The notes below the pieces were generated by a model, which had not been told where the DNA came from, searched no databases, and was given only the letters and a program-made list of their open reading frames with translations. The position numbers and the translations under genes were made by a program. A stretch of 64,000 nucleotides of DNA from Paenibacillus hemerocallicola. GTDB lineage: Bacteria; Bacillota; Bacilli; Paenibacillales; NBRC-103111. The stretch is from assembly GCF_006265175.1 (NCBI RefSeq), contig NZ_VDCQ01000017.1, positions 78,784 to 142,783 on the forward strand, written 5' to 3'. How positions within the stretch are numbered: the stretch's first letter is position 1; each line of letters starts with the position of its first letter. This document shows, in pieces, positions 26,579-35,945 of this stretch.

Positions 26579-28768
26579 TCACGCCCGGATCGGCGACTGC
26601 CGTCCGCCCGCCCGCTCTGCCGCCGGTTGGTTTATCATCCGGGCATCGGCCTCGTCGATCAATTTCCAGTACCGGGCGAGCCAGTACGGGTGCAGGTACA
26701 CCGTGCCGTCCTCCAGCAGCAGCCCGTCCCCGCCGTCGCAAATATAGGGCGTTTTATCCCACCGGTGCATCGGCCTCTCTTCATAGGGCAGCGGCTCTTC
26801 GAGCAGCCGGTAGCCGTGCCGGACCAGCTCGGGATGGAAGCTCACATCCGCCCGATCGCCGTTGACGATTTTCCAATGGATAAAGTCGAGGGGCATCTCG
26901 GCAAGCGTCCGGACGGCCGCCTCCACGTCGCACAACCGCCCCGTCAAAGCCCCATAGATCGCGTTCCATAACGGCGAGCGCTCGCGTCTCTCGAACTGCC
27001 AATGGTGCTCGAGGCTCATCATATACAGCGCGCGCAAATCCGGATCGGTCTCGTACAGCAGTAGCGGAACGTAAGCATGAAAGCCGAGATTGTCGTCGAT
27101 GCCGCTCGCTTCGCCGAGGAACGTCCGCTTCTGCTCCAGCGTGTTCAGTCCGTAATGGAACCGGGTGACCAGCTCCCGGTATTCCCGCCCGTACTTGTCG
27201 TCTCCGGTAATATGGCCGGCCGTCTTCAGAAATGACAGCATTTGCAAAGAGTTGATCCCGCGCTGTTCGGACCATTTCGCGTCGGCGTTCAGCTTCCGGG
27301 GAGTCCATACCCCCCATGTCGTCGGCAAGCCGTCCGTATCCGTCAGGCAGTAATCGTGGCCGATGACGTGATCCATGATGGAACGCACGCACGACCGCAC
27401 GCTTTCCTTGTCTTCTTCGTCCGCAACTAGATCGTAATAAATCGAATAAGCGTAAAAATGGCCGGTCAGCTCGTCGCTTGACGTGTCGCCCTTCCACTCC
27501 CATTCGCCGTCGCCGGAAACGCGCCATTCCGGATTGCGCCCGCTGCGGCCGAACAGCGGCTCGGTACGGTGGCACACCGAACGCGCGAAAAAGCCCGGCC
27601 GGCCGGTCACCTCGAGCAGACGCATGACCGCATGCATCGAACGCTTCGCCTTCTCTTTGGCCCGCTCGTCACCGGTGACCGCGAAGCGGTAGCATTGGGC
27701 GGCGATATAATCGGACGTCCATAAACCGTCGTTGTCGGAGATTCGGACGCTGCCGCTGTCGATACTCCCTTCTTCCGTCAGCCCCCGGCGTGTCACGTAG
27801 CCGTAACGCGTCTCATACTTCTCGACCATCCGGTCGAAATGGTCGGCCTTCTCCTCCAGCGTCATCGGCCGTTCGGCAAGCCTGCCGATTCCTGCGGCGG
27901 TGCCGATCCACGCCGTGCCGTCCGGCTCCGCCGCCAGCGCCCGCACCTCGTCATGGGGCAGCCACCGCTTGGAGGCGAAATACCGGGTCTGACCGTCGCG
28001 CAGCCGAATCGCCCCTCGCGCCGTTCCGAACCAGCGTGTCCCGTCGACACCAATCGTTACCGTCCGGACATCTTCGCAAGCGATTCCTTTCGTACCGTCG
28101 AGCAAATAAAATTGATCGGTGCCGTCATGGATGTACACCCCTTTATCGGCGGCGATCCATATATGAGCCCAGCGGTCCGACGCCATGCCCCGCAGGTCAT
28201 CGCTCGCCAAGCCGCTGTCGCGGGCGGTAATTTTGAACCAATGCGGCCGCTTGCCCGACAGCGCGAGCAAACCCGCGTCCGTAGCGGCGTATACTTCCGC
28301 CGATCCGATGGCGGCCAAGGAGCGGACGCTTGCCCGCCCGAATACGGCCACCCGTTCCCACCGATCGCGCGCATGACGGTACAGCGCCTCCGGGGACGCG
28401 GCCCACAGCGTGCCGTCATCATCCTCGGCCATCGCCAAGGCCGGCTGGCCGAACGGGTCCTTGCTCCACTCGCCCTCCTGCAGCCGGTACATACCGCCGC
28501 CCGCCGATACCCATAACCGACCCAGCCGGTCCGCGTGCAGCATCGTGATCGACTCCGCAGCGGGACAGGACTCCCCGCAGCCCGCGACAAGCTCGAATCG
28601 CTCTCCGACCCGCCGGGCCAAGCCCGACCGCGTGCCGACCCATACCGTGCCGCCCGCGATCGCCAATGCAGTCACATCATCGGATGGGAGCCCATCCCGC
28701 GTCGTATAGAAAGTCCGTTCAAGCTGCGGGAACCGTCCCAGCACAAGCGTAGATCCGGGCATTTTCAA
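26579..28768 (-). CDS. Seven-bladed propeller plus alpha/alpha-barrel protein
   Basis: A 729-residue protein in two parts. Residues 1-320 contain seven repeats of the regulator-propeller type, marked by VWVGTRSGLAR, LWVSAGGGMYRL, LWAASPEALYRH, VYAATDAGLLAL, IWIAADKGVYIH, RWFGTARGAIRL and AWIGTAAGIGRL: one full propeller. Residues about 330-715 are helical with aromatic/acidic loops (DNDGLWTSDYIAAQCYRFA, TGHFYAYSIYYDL) like (alpha/alpha)6 glycosidases. No signal peptide. Start is TTG at 28768 with GGAGG 9 nt upstream; the ATG 6 nt inside has worse spacing. Propellers of this type normally sit in membrane sensors, so this soluble fusion is unusual. Function unknown. Confidence 0.75.
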   Translation of the reverse strand: MKMPGSTLVLGRFPQLERTFYTTRDGLPSDDVTALAIAGGTVWVGTRSGLARRVGERFELVAGCGESCPAAESITMLHADRLGRLWVSAGGGMYRLQEGEWSKDPFGQPALAMAEDDDGTLWAASPEALYRHARDRWERVAVFGRASVRSLAAIGSAEVYAATDAGLLALSGKRPHWFKITARDSGLASDDLRGMASDRWAHIWIAADKGVYIHDGTDQFYLLDGTKGIACEDVRTVTIGVDGTRWFGTARGAIRLRDGQTRYFASKRWLPHDEVRALAAEPDGTAWIGTAAGIGRLAERPMTLEEKADHFDRMVEKYETRYGYVTRRGLTEEGSIDSGSVRISDNDGLWTSDYIAAQCYRFAVTGDERAKEKAKRSMHAVMRLLEVTGRPGFFARSVCHRTEPLFGRSGRNPEWRVSGDGEWEWKGDTSSDELTGHFYAYSIYYDLVADEEDKESVRSCVRSIMDHVIGHDYCLTDTDGLPTTWGVWTPRKLNADAKWSEQRGINSLQMLSFLKTAGHITGDDKYGREYRELVTRFHYGLNTLEQKRTFLGEASGIDDNLGFHAYVPLLLYETDPDLRALYMMSLEHHWQFERRERSPLWNAIYGALTGRLCDVEAAVRTLAEMPLDFIHWKIVNGDRADVSFHPELVRHGYRLLEEPLPYEERPMHRWDKTPYICDGGDGLLLEDGTVYLHPYWLARYWKLIDEADARMINQPAAERAGGRQSPIRA

Positions 28769-28835
28769 TAGGTTACGCCTCCTCCCGAAGCTATACGGAT
28801 CATTTCGCTAATGTCCTCGCATGCTCCTGTTCCAT

Positions 28836-29441
28836 TCATCCGAACAGCGGGCCGAAATCGCCTATGTATCGCAGGTCGACTCCTTCGCCGCCGATATGAA
28901 GCCAGAACATCGTTCCGTTGCTTTGCAAAAAACGGACTCCGCTGCGATGATCCAGGCCGAGAGCGGCCAGCAGCAGACGACGGTTGAAGCCGCTGTGCGA
29001 GAACAGCGCCACCCGCTCGTCGCCGGGAAATTCGCGGCGCAGCCGTTCGAGCACCCGCAGCGCGCGCCCGTGAGCCTTCTCCTCGTCCTCGTCGCCGGAG
29101 CAATACCAGCCCTCCGGCTCGATCTCGTCCTCGAAGCCGATCTCCGGGTACGCCTTGCGCATCTCCGGCCCGGTCGGACCGCGGTACGCTCCCTTGCTGC
29201 GCACCTCGAACGTCTCGGTCCAGACGCGGATCGGCAAGCCCGTCGCCCGAGCCAGCGGCTGAGCCGTCTCGATCGCCCGCTGAAGCGGACTCGACACGAT
29301 ATGCGTCACTCCCGCATCCTTCATCCCGGCCAGTACTTTACCGGCCTGGCTGCGGCCGAGCTCGGTCAGCTCTCCGTCCGCCATATCGTAAGTCACCGTA
29401 TTGCCGATCGATTGTCCATGACGAATCAGAAATAAATCCAT
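28836..29441 (-). CDS. Histidine phosphatase family protein, copy 2
   Basis: A 201-residue branch-1 histidine phosphatase with RHGQS (residues 7-11), VSSPLQRAIETAQPLARATG and VALFSHSGFNRRLLL (second catalytic His). Very similar to copy 3, which lies 29 bp upstream (for example the identical LERLRREFPGDERVALF), and more distant from copy 1. All catalytic residues are kept. Probably acts on a small phosphorylated sugar. Confidence 0.92.
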   Translation of the reverse strand: MDLFLIRHGQSIGNTVTYDMADGELTELGRSQAGKVLAGMKDAGVTHIVSSPLQRAIETAQPLARATGLPIRVWTETFEVRSKGAYRGPTGPEMRKAYPEIGFEDEIEPEGWYCSGDEDEEKAHGRALRVLERLRREFPGDERVALFSHSGFNRRLLLAALGLDHRSGVRFLQSNGTMFWLHIGGEGVDLRYIGDFGPLFG

Positions 29442-29470
29442 GCGCTTGCCTCCTTGAGTCTTTTACGCCG

Positions 29471-30076
29471 TTATGCGAACAACGGGCGCGGGGCTCCGGC
29501 GTATTCCACGACGACGCCCCGCTCCTCGAATCGGATCCAGTAGATGCTGCCGTTCGCTTCCGAAAACTTCACGCCGCTGCCGGGACCGAGTCCGATCGCC
29601 GCGCGCAGCAAAAACCGGTTAAAGCCGCCATGTGCGAACAGCGCTACCCTCTCGTCGCCGGGAAACTCCCGACGCAGCCGTTCGAGCACCCGCGTCGCCC
29701 TTTCATGACCCATCTCATCGGATTCGTCGCCGGCGCAAAACCAGCCGTCGTCCCCGAAATCGTCCTCTACTACGATCCCGCCGTACTTCTGCGCCAGCGC
29801 CTGCCCGGTCGGTCCCCGGTAAGGACCCCGATTGCGGATTTCGTAAGCGTCGAGCCAGACGCGGACCGGCAAGCCGGTCGCCCGAGACAGCGGCTGAGCC
29901 GTCTCGATCGCCCGGATCAGCGGACTCGACACGATATGCGTCAGTCCGGCGCCTTCCATGCATATCGCGACCGTCTCCGCCTGGCTGCGGCCAAGCTCGG
30001 TAAGCTCGCAGTCCGGCATATCCTCCTTGACCGTATTGCCGACCGACTGGCCGTGACGGATGATGAACAGCTCCAT
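29471..30076 (-). CDS. Histidine phosphatase family protein, copy 3
   Basis: A 201-residue protein with RHGQS at residues 7-11, VSSPLIRAIETAQPLSRATG and VALFAHGGFNRFLL. It is the nearest paralogue of copy 2. The start ATG at 30076 shares one base with the TAA of the preceding Gfo/Idh/MocA gene (TAATG), so the two are translationally coupled. Coupling to a sugar dehydrogenase suggests the phosphatase works on the same substrate or its product. Confidence 0.92.
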   Translation of the reverse strand: MELFIIRHGQSVGNTVKEDMPDCELTELGRSQAETVAICMEGAGLTHIVSSPLIRAIETAQPLSRATGLPVRVWLDAYEIRNRGPYRGPTGQALAQKYGGIVVEDDFGDDGWFCAGDESDEMGHERATRVLERLRREFPGDERVALFAHGGFNRFLLRAAIGLGPGSGVKFSEANGSIYWIRFEERGVVVEYAGAPRPLFA

Positions 30077-31113
30077 TACGGCACCACCGCTTCCCCGGTC
30101 TCCGCCGAACGGTAGAGCGCCTCGATAATTTGCTGGACGACGACGCCCTGTCCCGGCGTGGACAGCATCCGGCCCTTTCCTTCCAGCGCGTCGATGAACG
30201 CCTCCAGCTGCACCTGATGCATATCCGGATCGGGAATTTTCGGAGCGACGATATCGACCGGAATGCCTTGTCGAAGCTGATGAATGCCGGCCGTCTTGTA
30301 GTCGAGACCGCCCTTCGTGCCGTGCAGCCGGACCGTGTTGTTGTTGCCTTCCGGCGCGTGGACGATAAAGCTCGTTTCCAGCAGCAGCGTCGCTCCGTTC
30401 TCGAAGCGGATCATCCCCATCGCCAAGTCCTCCACCGTGTAGTTGGCGTAATCCCAAGGCGTCGGCACCGAATCGTACGGCTTCGTGCCGAGCTCGCGGT
30501 AAGCCGCGCCCATTACTTGCACAGGCTTCGGAAAATCCATGAACCATAGGGCGAGGTCCAGCATGTGCACGCCGATATCGATCAGCGGGCCGCCTCCCTG
30601 CAGCTCCTTGTTCACGAACACGCCGCCGGGAATTCCGTTGCGGCGCATCGCCGCAATCCGTCCGGCATAGATGTGCCCGAGCTCGCCCGCTTCGATCGCC
30701 CGCTTCAAATATTGCGCCCGCGCCCTGTACCGGTTGCAGAAGCCGTAGGCGAGGATCGTGCCGGAAGCGGCTGCCGCCGCTTCCATCTCCATCGCTTCCG
30801 CCGAAGTCATCGCCGGCGGCTTCTCGCAAAGCACGTGACAGCCCGCCTTCAGCGCGGCCAGCGTCGCGGGAGCGTGGAACTTGTTGGGCGTACATACGCT
30901 CACCGCGTCAAGCTCCGCATTCTCGAACATCTCGTTGAAATCGGCGAAGCCATACGCAAAGCCGTGCTCCTCGATATTCCGGCGCACCGTCGCTTCGTTC
31001 ACGTCGGCGATCGCCACAAGCTCCACCCGGTCCGCGTGCTTCTTATAGTTGTTAATATGGGCCGCCTGGGCGATGCCTCCGCCTCCGACGACGCCGATTT
31101 TCAATTTGGCCAA
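30076..31113 (-). CDS. Gfo/Idh/MocA family oxidoreductase
   Basis: A 345-residue dehydrogenase with GVVGGGGIAQ (Rossmann), CTPNKFHAPATLAALKAG, EKP at 97-99, and GGGPLIDIGVHMLDLALWFM in the C-terminal domain. The start is taken as the TTG at 31113, which places the Rossmann motif at its usual distance and has GGGGGG 9 nt upstream. The reading frame is open further upstream but lacks a Shine-Dalgarno. It follows the binding-protein gene (52 bp) and overlaps histidine phosphatase 3. Same domain layout as the gene at 1152-2213. Confidence 0.9.
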   Translation of the reverse strand: MAKLKIGVVGGGGIAQAAHINNYKKHADRVELVAIADVNEATVRRNIEEHGFAYGFADFNEMFENAELDAVSVCTPNKFHAPATLAALKAGCHVLCEKPPAMTSAEAMEMEAAAAASGTILAYGFCNRYRARAQYLKRAIEAGELGHIYAGRIAAMRRNGIPGGVFVNKELQGGGPLIDIGVHMLDLALWFMDFPKPVQVMGAAYRELGTKPYDSVPTPWDYANYTVEDLAMGMIRFENGATLLLETSFIVHAPEGNNNTVRLHGTKGGLDYKTAGIHQLRQGIPVDIVAPKIPDPDMHQVQLEAFIDALEGKGRMLSTPGQGVVVQQIIEALYRSAETGEAVVP

Positions 31114-31165
31114 ACTTGATCGCCCCCCGTCCGATTGCCTGTCATGCATGCCATGCGTCGGGCTT

Positions 31166-32500
31166 TTATTTGCCCGCCGCCTGCTTAAGCTTCGCCTTGT
31201 CGACCGCAACCGCTTTTTCCGTCTCGTCCATGATCGCCTTCAGCACCGCTCGCGAATCCTGGTTTTTCGTCAGCGCTTCGGCCAAGCTTTTGCTCCAAAT
31301 TTCTTTCGCCTTCGCGTCGAGCGGAACGTTCGACTGGTACGGAATGCGGTCCTGGATGGAGAAGCCCAGCTGAAGCAGCTTTTGCCCGCCTATTGCCGGT
31401 TCGCCGTACTCTTTTGCCGTCGGCAAATTGCGGTGAGGCAAATAAGGCGATATTTCCGCGAAATTCATATACACCTTCTGGGCTTCCTCGGACATCGCGG
31501 CAAACTTGATATATTCCCAGGCAAGCTCCTTGTTCTTGCTTTGCGACGGAATGAGGAACGTCCCGTACACGAGCCCGGGAGTTTGCCCGAACGGCAATGT
31601 CGTCACCCGCCATTTGCCCTGATTTTGCGACAGCGTGCCGCCGGGCAGGAAGCTGCTGATCCGCGAGGTGCCGCCGAAGTAGGTGACGAGTCCGCCGTTG
31701 TTGACCGCGCGGTCCGTCTCTTCCTTCGTCTTCTCATAGATCAGATCGAGCTGGGCGGCCCGCTTCGCGTAATCGATCGCCTTGGCGAACGCGTCCGTAT
31801 TCCGCGCAAAATTCATCTCCTTGTCGAAGTAGCCGAGATGCGGCGATGCGATGTCGGTCACTTCCGACGTCCGACGGAAGAAATAGTGTCCGCGGCTGCG
31901 CAGCTTTTGGGCCATATCGAAAAACTTCTCCGGATCGGCGACCAGTTTGCCTACCTCCGCGGGATCGCTCGGAAAGCCGTTTTCCTCGAAAATATCCGCC
32001 CGGTAAAACATGACGTAAGGCGTAAGCTGAAACGGGATTCCGTAAAGCCGCTTCCCGTCGAGCGACATGGACATCTCCCATGCCGCCTTCACGAAATCGT
32101 TCCTGTATTGCAACGCGCTATAGGGAGCGTCCAGGAAGTTTTCCAAGCCGTCGGTCGCTTTTACTTTCCAATAGTGGGCTTCATGCAGGTGCATGACGTC
32201 AGGCGCCCCCGTACCCGACGCAAGAGCGGTGACGAACTTGTCTTCGGCATCCGAAGGCGTAGTGTTAACGACCTTTACATTCGGATATTTTTTCATGAAC
32301 AGCTCATCGACATCTTTATAAGCTCTCCATACCGTAATTTCGCCCTTGAATTCTTCCGGCTTCTTCTCCTGCGTCTTCGTCGGGACGGCCGTGCCGTTCG
32401 CGGCGGGCGCCGCCTTATTGCCATCGGTTTGACCGGTGCATGCGGCAAGCAAAAGCGACATGGTGTATACAACGGCCAGGGTCATTCGAGAACGTTTCAT
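31166..32500 (-). CDS. Sugar ABC transporter solute-binding lipoprotein 1
   Basis: A 444-residue extracellular solute-binding protein (family 1, MalE type). The signal peptide ends in the lipobox SLLLAAC with Cys near residue 20, so it is a lipoprotein on the outer membrane face. GEITVWRAYKD, a TGAPDVMHLHEAHYW segment and TPYVMFYRADIFEENGF are the family signatures. Strongly similar to the next binding protein (by eye well over half identical), from which it is separated by 30 bp. Probably delivers a sugar to the permeases at 34074-35945. Confidence 0.95.
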   Translation of the reverse strand: MKRSRMTLAVVYTMSLLLAACTGQTDGNKAAPAANGTAVPTKTQEKKPEEFKGEITVWRAYKDVDELFMKKYPNVKVVNTTPSDAEDKFVTALASGTGAPDVMHLHEAHYWKVKATDGLENFLDAPYSALQYRNDFVKAAWEMSMSLDGKRLYGIPFQLTPYVMFYRADIFEENGFPSDPAEVGKLVADPEKFFDMAQKLRSRGHYFFRRTSEVTDIASPHLGYFDKEMNFARNTDAFAKAIDYAKRAAQLDLIYEKTKEETDRAVNNGGLVTYFGGTSRISSFLPGGTLSQNQGKWRVTTLPFGQTPGLVYGTFLIPSQSKNKELAWEYIKFAAMSEEAQKVYMNFAEISPYLPHRNLPTAKEYGEPAIGGQKLLQLGFSIQDRIPYQSNVPLDAKAKEIWSKSLAEALTKNQDSRAVLKAIMDETEKAVAVDKAKLKQAAGK

Positions 32501-32530
32501 GGTCTCATAACCTCCCCAGTCTCACTTCGC

Positions 32531-33874
32531 CTATTTGCCGAGTTTTTTCTTCAAAGCCTCTTTCTCGACCGACACCGATTTTTCCGTCTCGTCCATAATC
32601 GTCTTCAGCACGGCGCGGGAATCCTGATTTTTCGTAAGACCTTCATTGAGCAGTTTGGTCCAGACGGAGGACGCTTTTTCGTCGAGCGGATTGCCGCTCG
32701 TGTACACCATTTTGTCCATGAGCTGGAAGCCGTACTGCAACACTTTTTGTCCGCCCATCGCCTTCTCCGCCGTATTCGCGACCATCGGCAGGCTGCGCGC
32801 CGGTCTGTACGGGCTCAGGTCGGCCGTCTTCATGAAGATCGCCTGCGCCTCCGGATCGGTAACCGCGAACTTGATATACTCCCAGGCGATTTCCTTGTTC
32901 TTGCTCTGCGACGGGATGACGTAGGTGCCGAAGCCGAGGCCCGGAGTTTGACCGAACGGCAGCGAGGTCATCCGCCATTTTCCTTGGTTTTCCGAGAGCG
33001 AGCCCTTGTTGCCCTTCTCGTCGATTTGGAACGTGCTTAACCGGTATACGCCGCCGAAGTACGTGACGAGCTTGCCGCTGTTGAGCGCCCGGTCCTGCTC
33101 TTCCTTCTCTCCCGGGAAGATGAGGTCGAGCTGGGCGGCCCGCTTCGCATAATCGATCGCGCTGGCGTACGAGTCCGTGTTGCGCAAGTAAGTCAGGTTG
33201 CCGTCATAGTAGCCTACTCCCGGGGAAGCGACGTCCGTCACCTCTTCGGCTTTGCGGAAGAAGTAGTGGCCTTTGGCACGCAGCTTCTGGGCCATTTCGA
33301 AAAATTTGTTCGGATCGGCCACGAGCTTGCCTACCGCGTCCGGATCGGACGGATAGCCGTTCTCCTCGAAAATGTCCGCACGGTAGAACATGACGTACGG
33401 CGTAATGCGCCACGGGATGCCGAACAGCCTCTTGCCGTCCAGCGAGGTCGACATATTCCAGGCCAAATCGAGGAAATCCTTCTTCATAAAGCCCGCATTA
33501 TAAGGCGCATCCAGCAAATTTTCGAGTCCGTCCATCGCCTTGTATTTGAAGAAGTGGGCTTGCGACAAGTCGATGACGTCCGGGGCTCCGGTTCCGGTAG
33601 CGAGCGCGGTCGTAAATTTGTCTTCCGGCTTCTCCGGCGTATCCATCTTTACTTTGACGTTCGGGTATTTTTTCATAAACAGCTCGGAAACGTCGTTGTA
33701 GCCTTTCCAAACCGTAATTTCGCCTCTAAAGTCTTCCGGCTTCTTCGTGCCTCCGGCATCCGTGCCCGTCGCGGCGGACTTGCCGCCGTCCTCCGGCTTG
33801 TCGGTTCCGCAAGCGCTCAGCACGAAGGCGAGCATCATGATGATGGCTATTAACGAGAGTGACATTTTTCTCAT
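32531..33874 (-). CDS. Sugar ABC transporter solute-binding lipoprotein 2
   Basis: A 447-residue paralogue of the preceding protein: signal peptide with lipobox FVLSAC, GEITVWKGYND, TGAPDVIDLSQAHFF, TPYVMFYRADIFEENGY. Start ATG at 33874. A four-residue insert (EKGN region) and different ligand-loop residues (for example DLSQAHFFKYK against HLHEAHYWKVK) suggest altered specificity after duplication. It is the gene nearest the permease pair (199-bp gap). Confidence 0.95.
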   Translation of the reverse strand: MRKMSLSLIAIIMMLAFVLSACGTDKPEDGGKSAATGTDAGGTKKPEDFRGEITVWKGYNDVSELFMKKYPNVKVKMDTPEKPEDKFTTALATGTGAPDVIDLSQAHFFKYKAMDGLENLLDAPYNAGFMKKDFLDLAWNMSTSLDGKRLFGIPWRITPYVMFYRADIFEENGYPSDPDAVGKLVADPNKFFEMAQKLRAKGHYFFRKAEEVTDVASPGVGYYDGNLTYLRNTDSYASAIDYAKRAAQLDLIFPGEKEEQDRALNSGKLVTYFGGVYRLSTFQIDEKGNKGSLSENQGKWRMTSLPFGQTPGLGFGTYVIPSQSKNKEIAWEYIKFAVTDPEAQAIFMKTADLSPYRPARSLPMVANTAEKAMGGQKVLQYGFQLMDKMVYTSGNPLDEKASSVWTKLLNEGLTKNQDSRAVLKTIMDETEKSVSVEKEALKKKLGK

Positions 33875-34073
33875 CGCGTTCTTCTCTCCCCGCAAAATGG
33901 TTTCGCTTCCCGTCCCGCCCGAGATGCGGCCGGAACGACTTGAACTTCTTGACCCGCTTGGACCTGCCGTTCGTTGCGCGATCGTGCGATCGCCTTCCCA
34001 TGCGGCCATTGCGCCAATGCAAACGCTCGACGCAACGCCTGATTTGCGGGCATCCCCCCTTTCACGGGGCCGG

Positions 34074-35060
34074 TTACTCTCCGGCAATCCCCGTTCGCTC
34101 GACGCTCTCGACGAAGTATCGTTGGGTAAACAAATACAGCAGCAAAATCGGCAGTATCGCCAGGAACGAGCCTGCCATCAGCTTCTCGTGGTTCGTGGGA
34201 AGCTGGCCGATCGCATCGCCCGGATCGCTGATGCCGGTATCGTCCTTCTCCTTCGTCACGACCATCGTCCCGAGCTTCTGGTTCAGCGTGTAGCTGTCGC
34301 CTTTGTTCAAGTACAGATTCGGGAAGAAGGAATCGTTCCAATGCCAGACGATCGAGAACAGGAATACGACGAGAACGGCCGGTTTGGCCATCGGCATCAT
34401 GATCGAGACGAACGTCCGCAGCGGCCCCGCGCCGTCGATCTTGGCGGCTTCCTCCATCTGATGGGGCAGCCCGCGGAAAAACTGCATGTAGACGAGCACG
34501 AACAAAGCGCCCCGCAAGCCGTGTCCGAACAAATTCGGCACAAGCATCGGCAAGTACGTGTTGGTCATTTTCAGATCGCTGAACAGCAGAAACAACGGCA
34601 CGACGATCGATTGCGGCGGTACCAGAAACGTGAACAGCAGCATGATCATCAGCAGCGTATAGCCCGGAAACCGGTAGCGGGCAAAGCCGTAGCCGGCGAT
34701 CGCGCAGCCGATCAGCTGAAACACCGCGCCGCCGAGCGAGACGATCGCGCTATTCGCGAAATGCCTCATGTAATTCAACGTTTTGAACGCGAAGGCGAAG
34801 TTCTCGAAATTGAGCGACTTCGGTATCCACTGCACCAGCGCGTCGGCAACGTCCTGACCGGTCATGAACGATTGGCTGACCATGTAGAGCATCGGATAAA
34901 GGAATACAAACGACAGGCTGGAGATCGTCACGTAATGGATCGCCGCTCCGGCCGCATGCTGCAGCTTTCTCGCCCCCGACGAGCGGACGAACCCGGAAGC
35001 GGAGCCCGGCCAGCCGGACGGATTGCGTCGGTAATGGAGCATATACCGGCTTTCTTTCAT
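34074..35060 (-). CDS. Sugar ABC transporter permease, MalG type (system 1)
   Basis: A 328-residue inner-membrane protein with six predicted helices and the cytoplasmic EAA loop (EEAAKIDGAGPLRTFVSIMMP) that docks the ATPase. It carries a longer N-terminal extension than usual (about 45 residues, basic). The C-terminus ends in a KLMAGSFLAILPILLLYLFTQRYF helix typical of MalG homologues. Start ATG at 35060 with AGGAGG 9 nt upstream. Pairs with the permease at 35067-35945. No ATPase gene is present. Confidence 0.93.
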   Translation of the reverse strand: MKESRYMLHYRRNPSGWPGSASGFVRSSGARKLQHAAGAAIHYVTISSLSFVFLYPMLYMVSQSFMTGQDVADALVQWIPKSLNFENFAFAFKTLNYMRHFANSAIVSLGGAVFQLIGCAIAGYGFARYRFPGYTLLMIMLLFTFLVPPQSIVVPLFLLFSDLKMTNTYLPMLVPNLFGHGLRGALFVLVYMQFFRGLPHQMEEAAKIDGAGPLRTFVSIMMPMAKPAVLVVFLFSIVWHWNDSFFPNLYLNKGDSYTLNQKLGTMVVTKEKDDTGISDPGDAIGQLPTNHEKLMAGSFLAILPILLLYLFTQRYFVESVERTGIAGE

Positions 35061-35066
35061 GTGGCG

Positions 35067-35945
35067 TTACCTCCTGTCCCGGGCCATGGCGGTCGTATTC
35101 CGGAACAAGAAGAACACGACGCCGATGACGAGGAAAATAAAGATGAAATAAATCCATCCGATTGCCGAAGCGTACCCGTAGCTGAATTTGTTGAACACGA
35201 GCGTATAAATGAATTTCATCATTTTGTTCATGACCGAGGTGAACGAATCGACGATGCAGAACAAGGTGCTTACGAGCAGCATCGGCATGATCATCGGAAA
35301 CGTGATTTTCCAAAAATTTTCCCACGGCGTCGCGCCGTCGCACTTGGCCGCTTCGTACAAGGACGGCGAGATCGTCTGCAGGCCGGCCAGCAGAATAAGA
35401 ATCGGTACGCCGGCTCCCCACATGACGAGCGTCAGCGAATCCATCATCGCGAGCAGCGGAGCGAGCAGCTCCAGCGGAATGTAATCCTGCAGCACGCTCT
35501 TCAAATCGTACTGCTGGAAAATCGGCAGCGTGGCCGCCCCTTGCGCCGTCAGCTTCTGCAGCGTTTCCCCGGCTGCGATAATGACCGGCAGGAAGAAAAC
35601 GCCGCGGAAGAAGACGCGCCCCTTCATCGGCCGGTTCAGCAGCAGTGCGCTGAACATCGCGAAGATGAGGATCAGCGGTACGGTAAACACCGTCTGCAGC
35701 ATCGTACCGGTAAGAATCGGCATGAATTCGACGTCTACCGTAAGAGCCTGCCGGTAGTTTTGCAAGCCGATCCAGGTCGCCTGCAGCCGGCCCGAGCTCA
35801 CTTTCAAATCCTGGAACGAATAGACGAGCGAGCGGAGGAGCGGGATCGCCATGAAGACGCAAAATCCGATCGTCCAAAGCGCCACGAACGAGTAGCCCTC
35901 CAACATATGCCTGCCTCGCAGCGTCAAGCGGAGCTTTCCTTTCAT
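35067..35945 (-). CDS. Sugar ABC transporter permease, MalF type (system 1)
   Basis: A 292-residue permease with six helices: LWTIGFCVFMAIPLLRSLVYS near the N-terminus and an EAA loop YEAAKCDGATPWENFWKITFP. Its ATG overlaps the stop of the DUF5696 gene (ATGA at 35942-35945) and its stop is 6 bp before the MalG-type gene. Together they form the channel for the binding proteins at 31166 and 32531. Confidence 0.93.
   Translation of the reverse strand: MKGKLRLTLRGRHMLEGYSFVALWTIGFCVFMAIPLLRSLVYSFQDLKVSSGRLQATWIGLQNYRQALTVDVEFMPILTGTMLQTVFTVPLILIFAMFSALLLNRPMKGRVFFRGVFFLPVIIAAGETLQKLTAQGAATLPIFQQYDLKSVLQDYIPLELLAPLLAMMDSLTLVMWGAGVPILILLAGLQTISPSLYEAAKCDGATPWENFWKITFPMIMPMLLVSTLFCIVDSFTSVMNKMMKFIYTLVFNKFSYGYASAIGWIYFIFIFLVIGVVFFLFRNTTAMARDRR

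Noticed and set aside
33875..34073. A possible small gene in the 199-bp gap between permease and binding protein
   Set aside because: Open frames there are Arg-rich, without ribosome-binding sites, and resemble no protein; more likely a leader or processing region.
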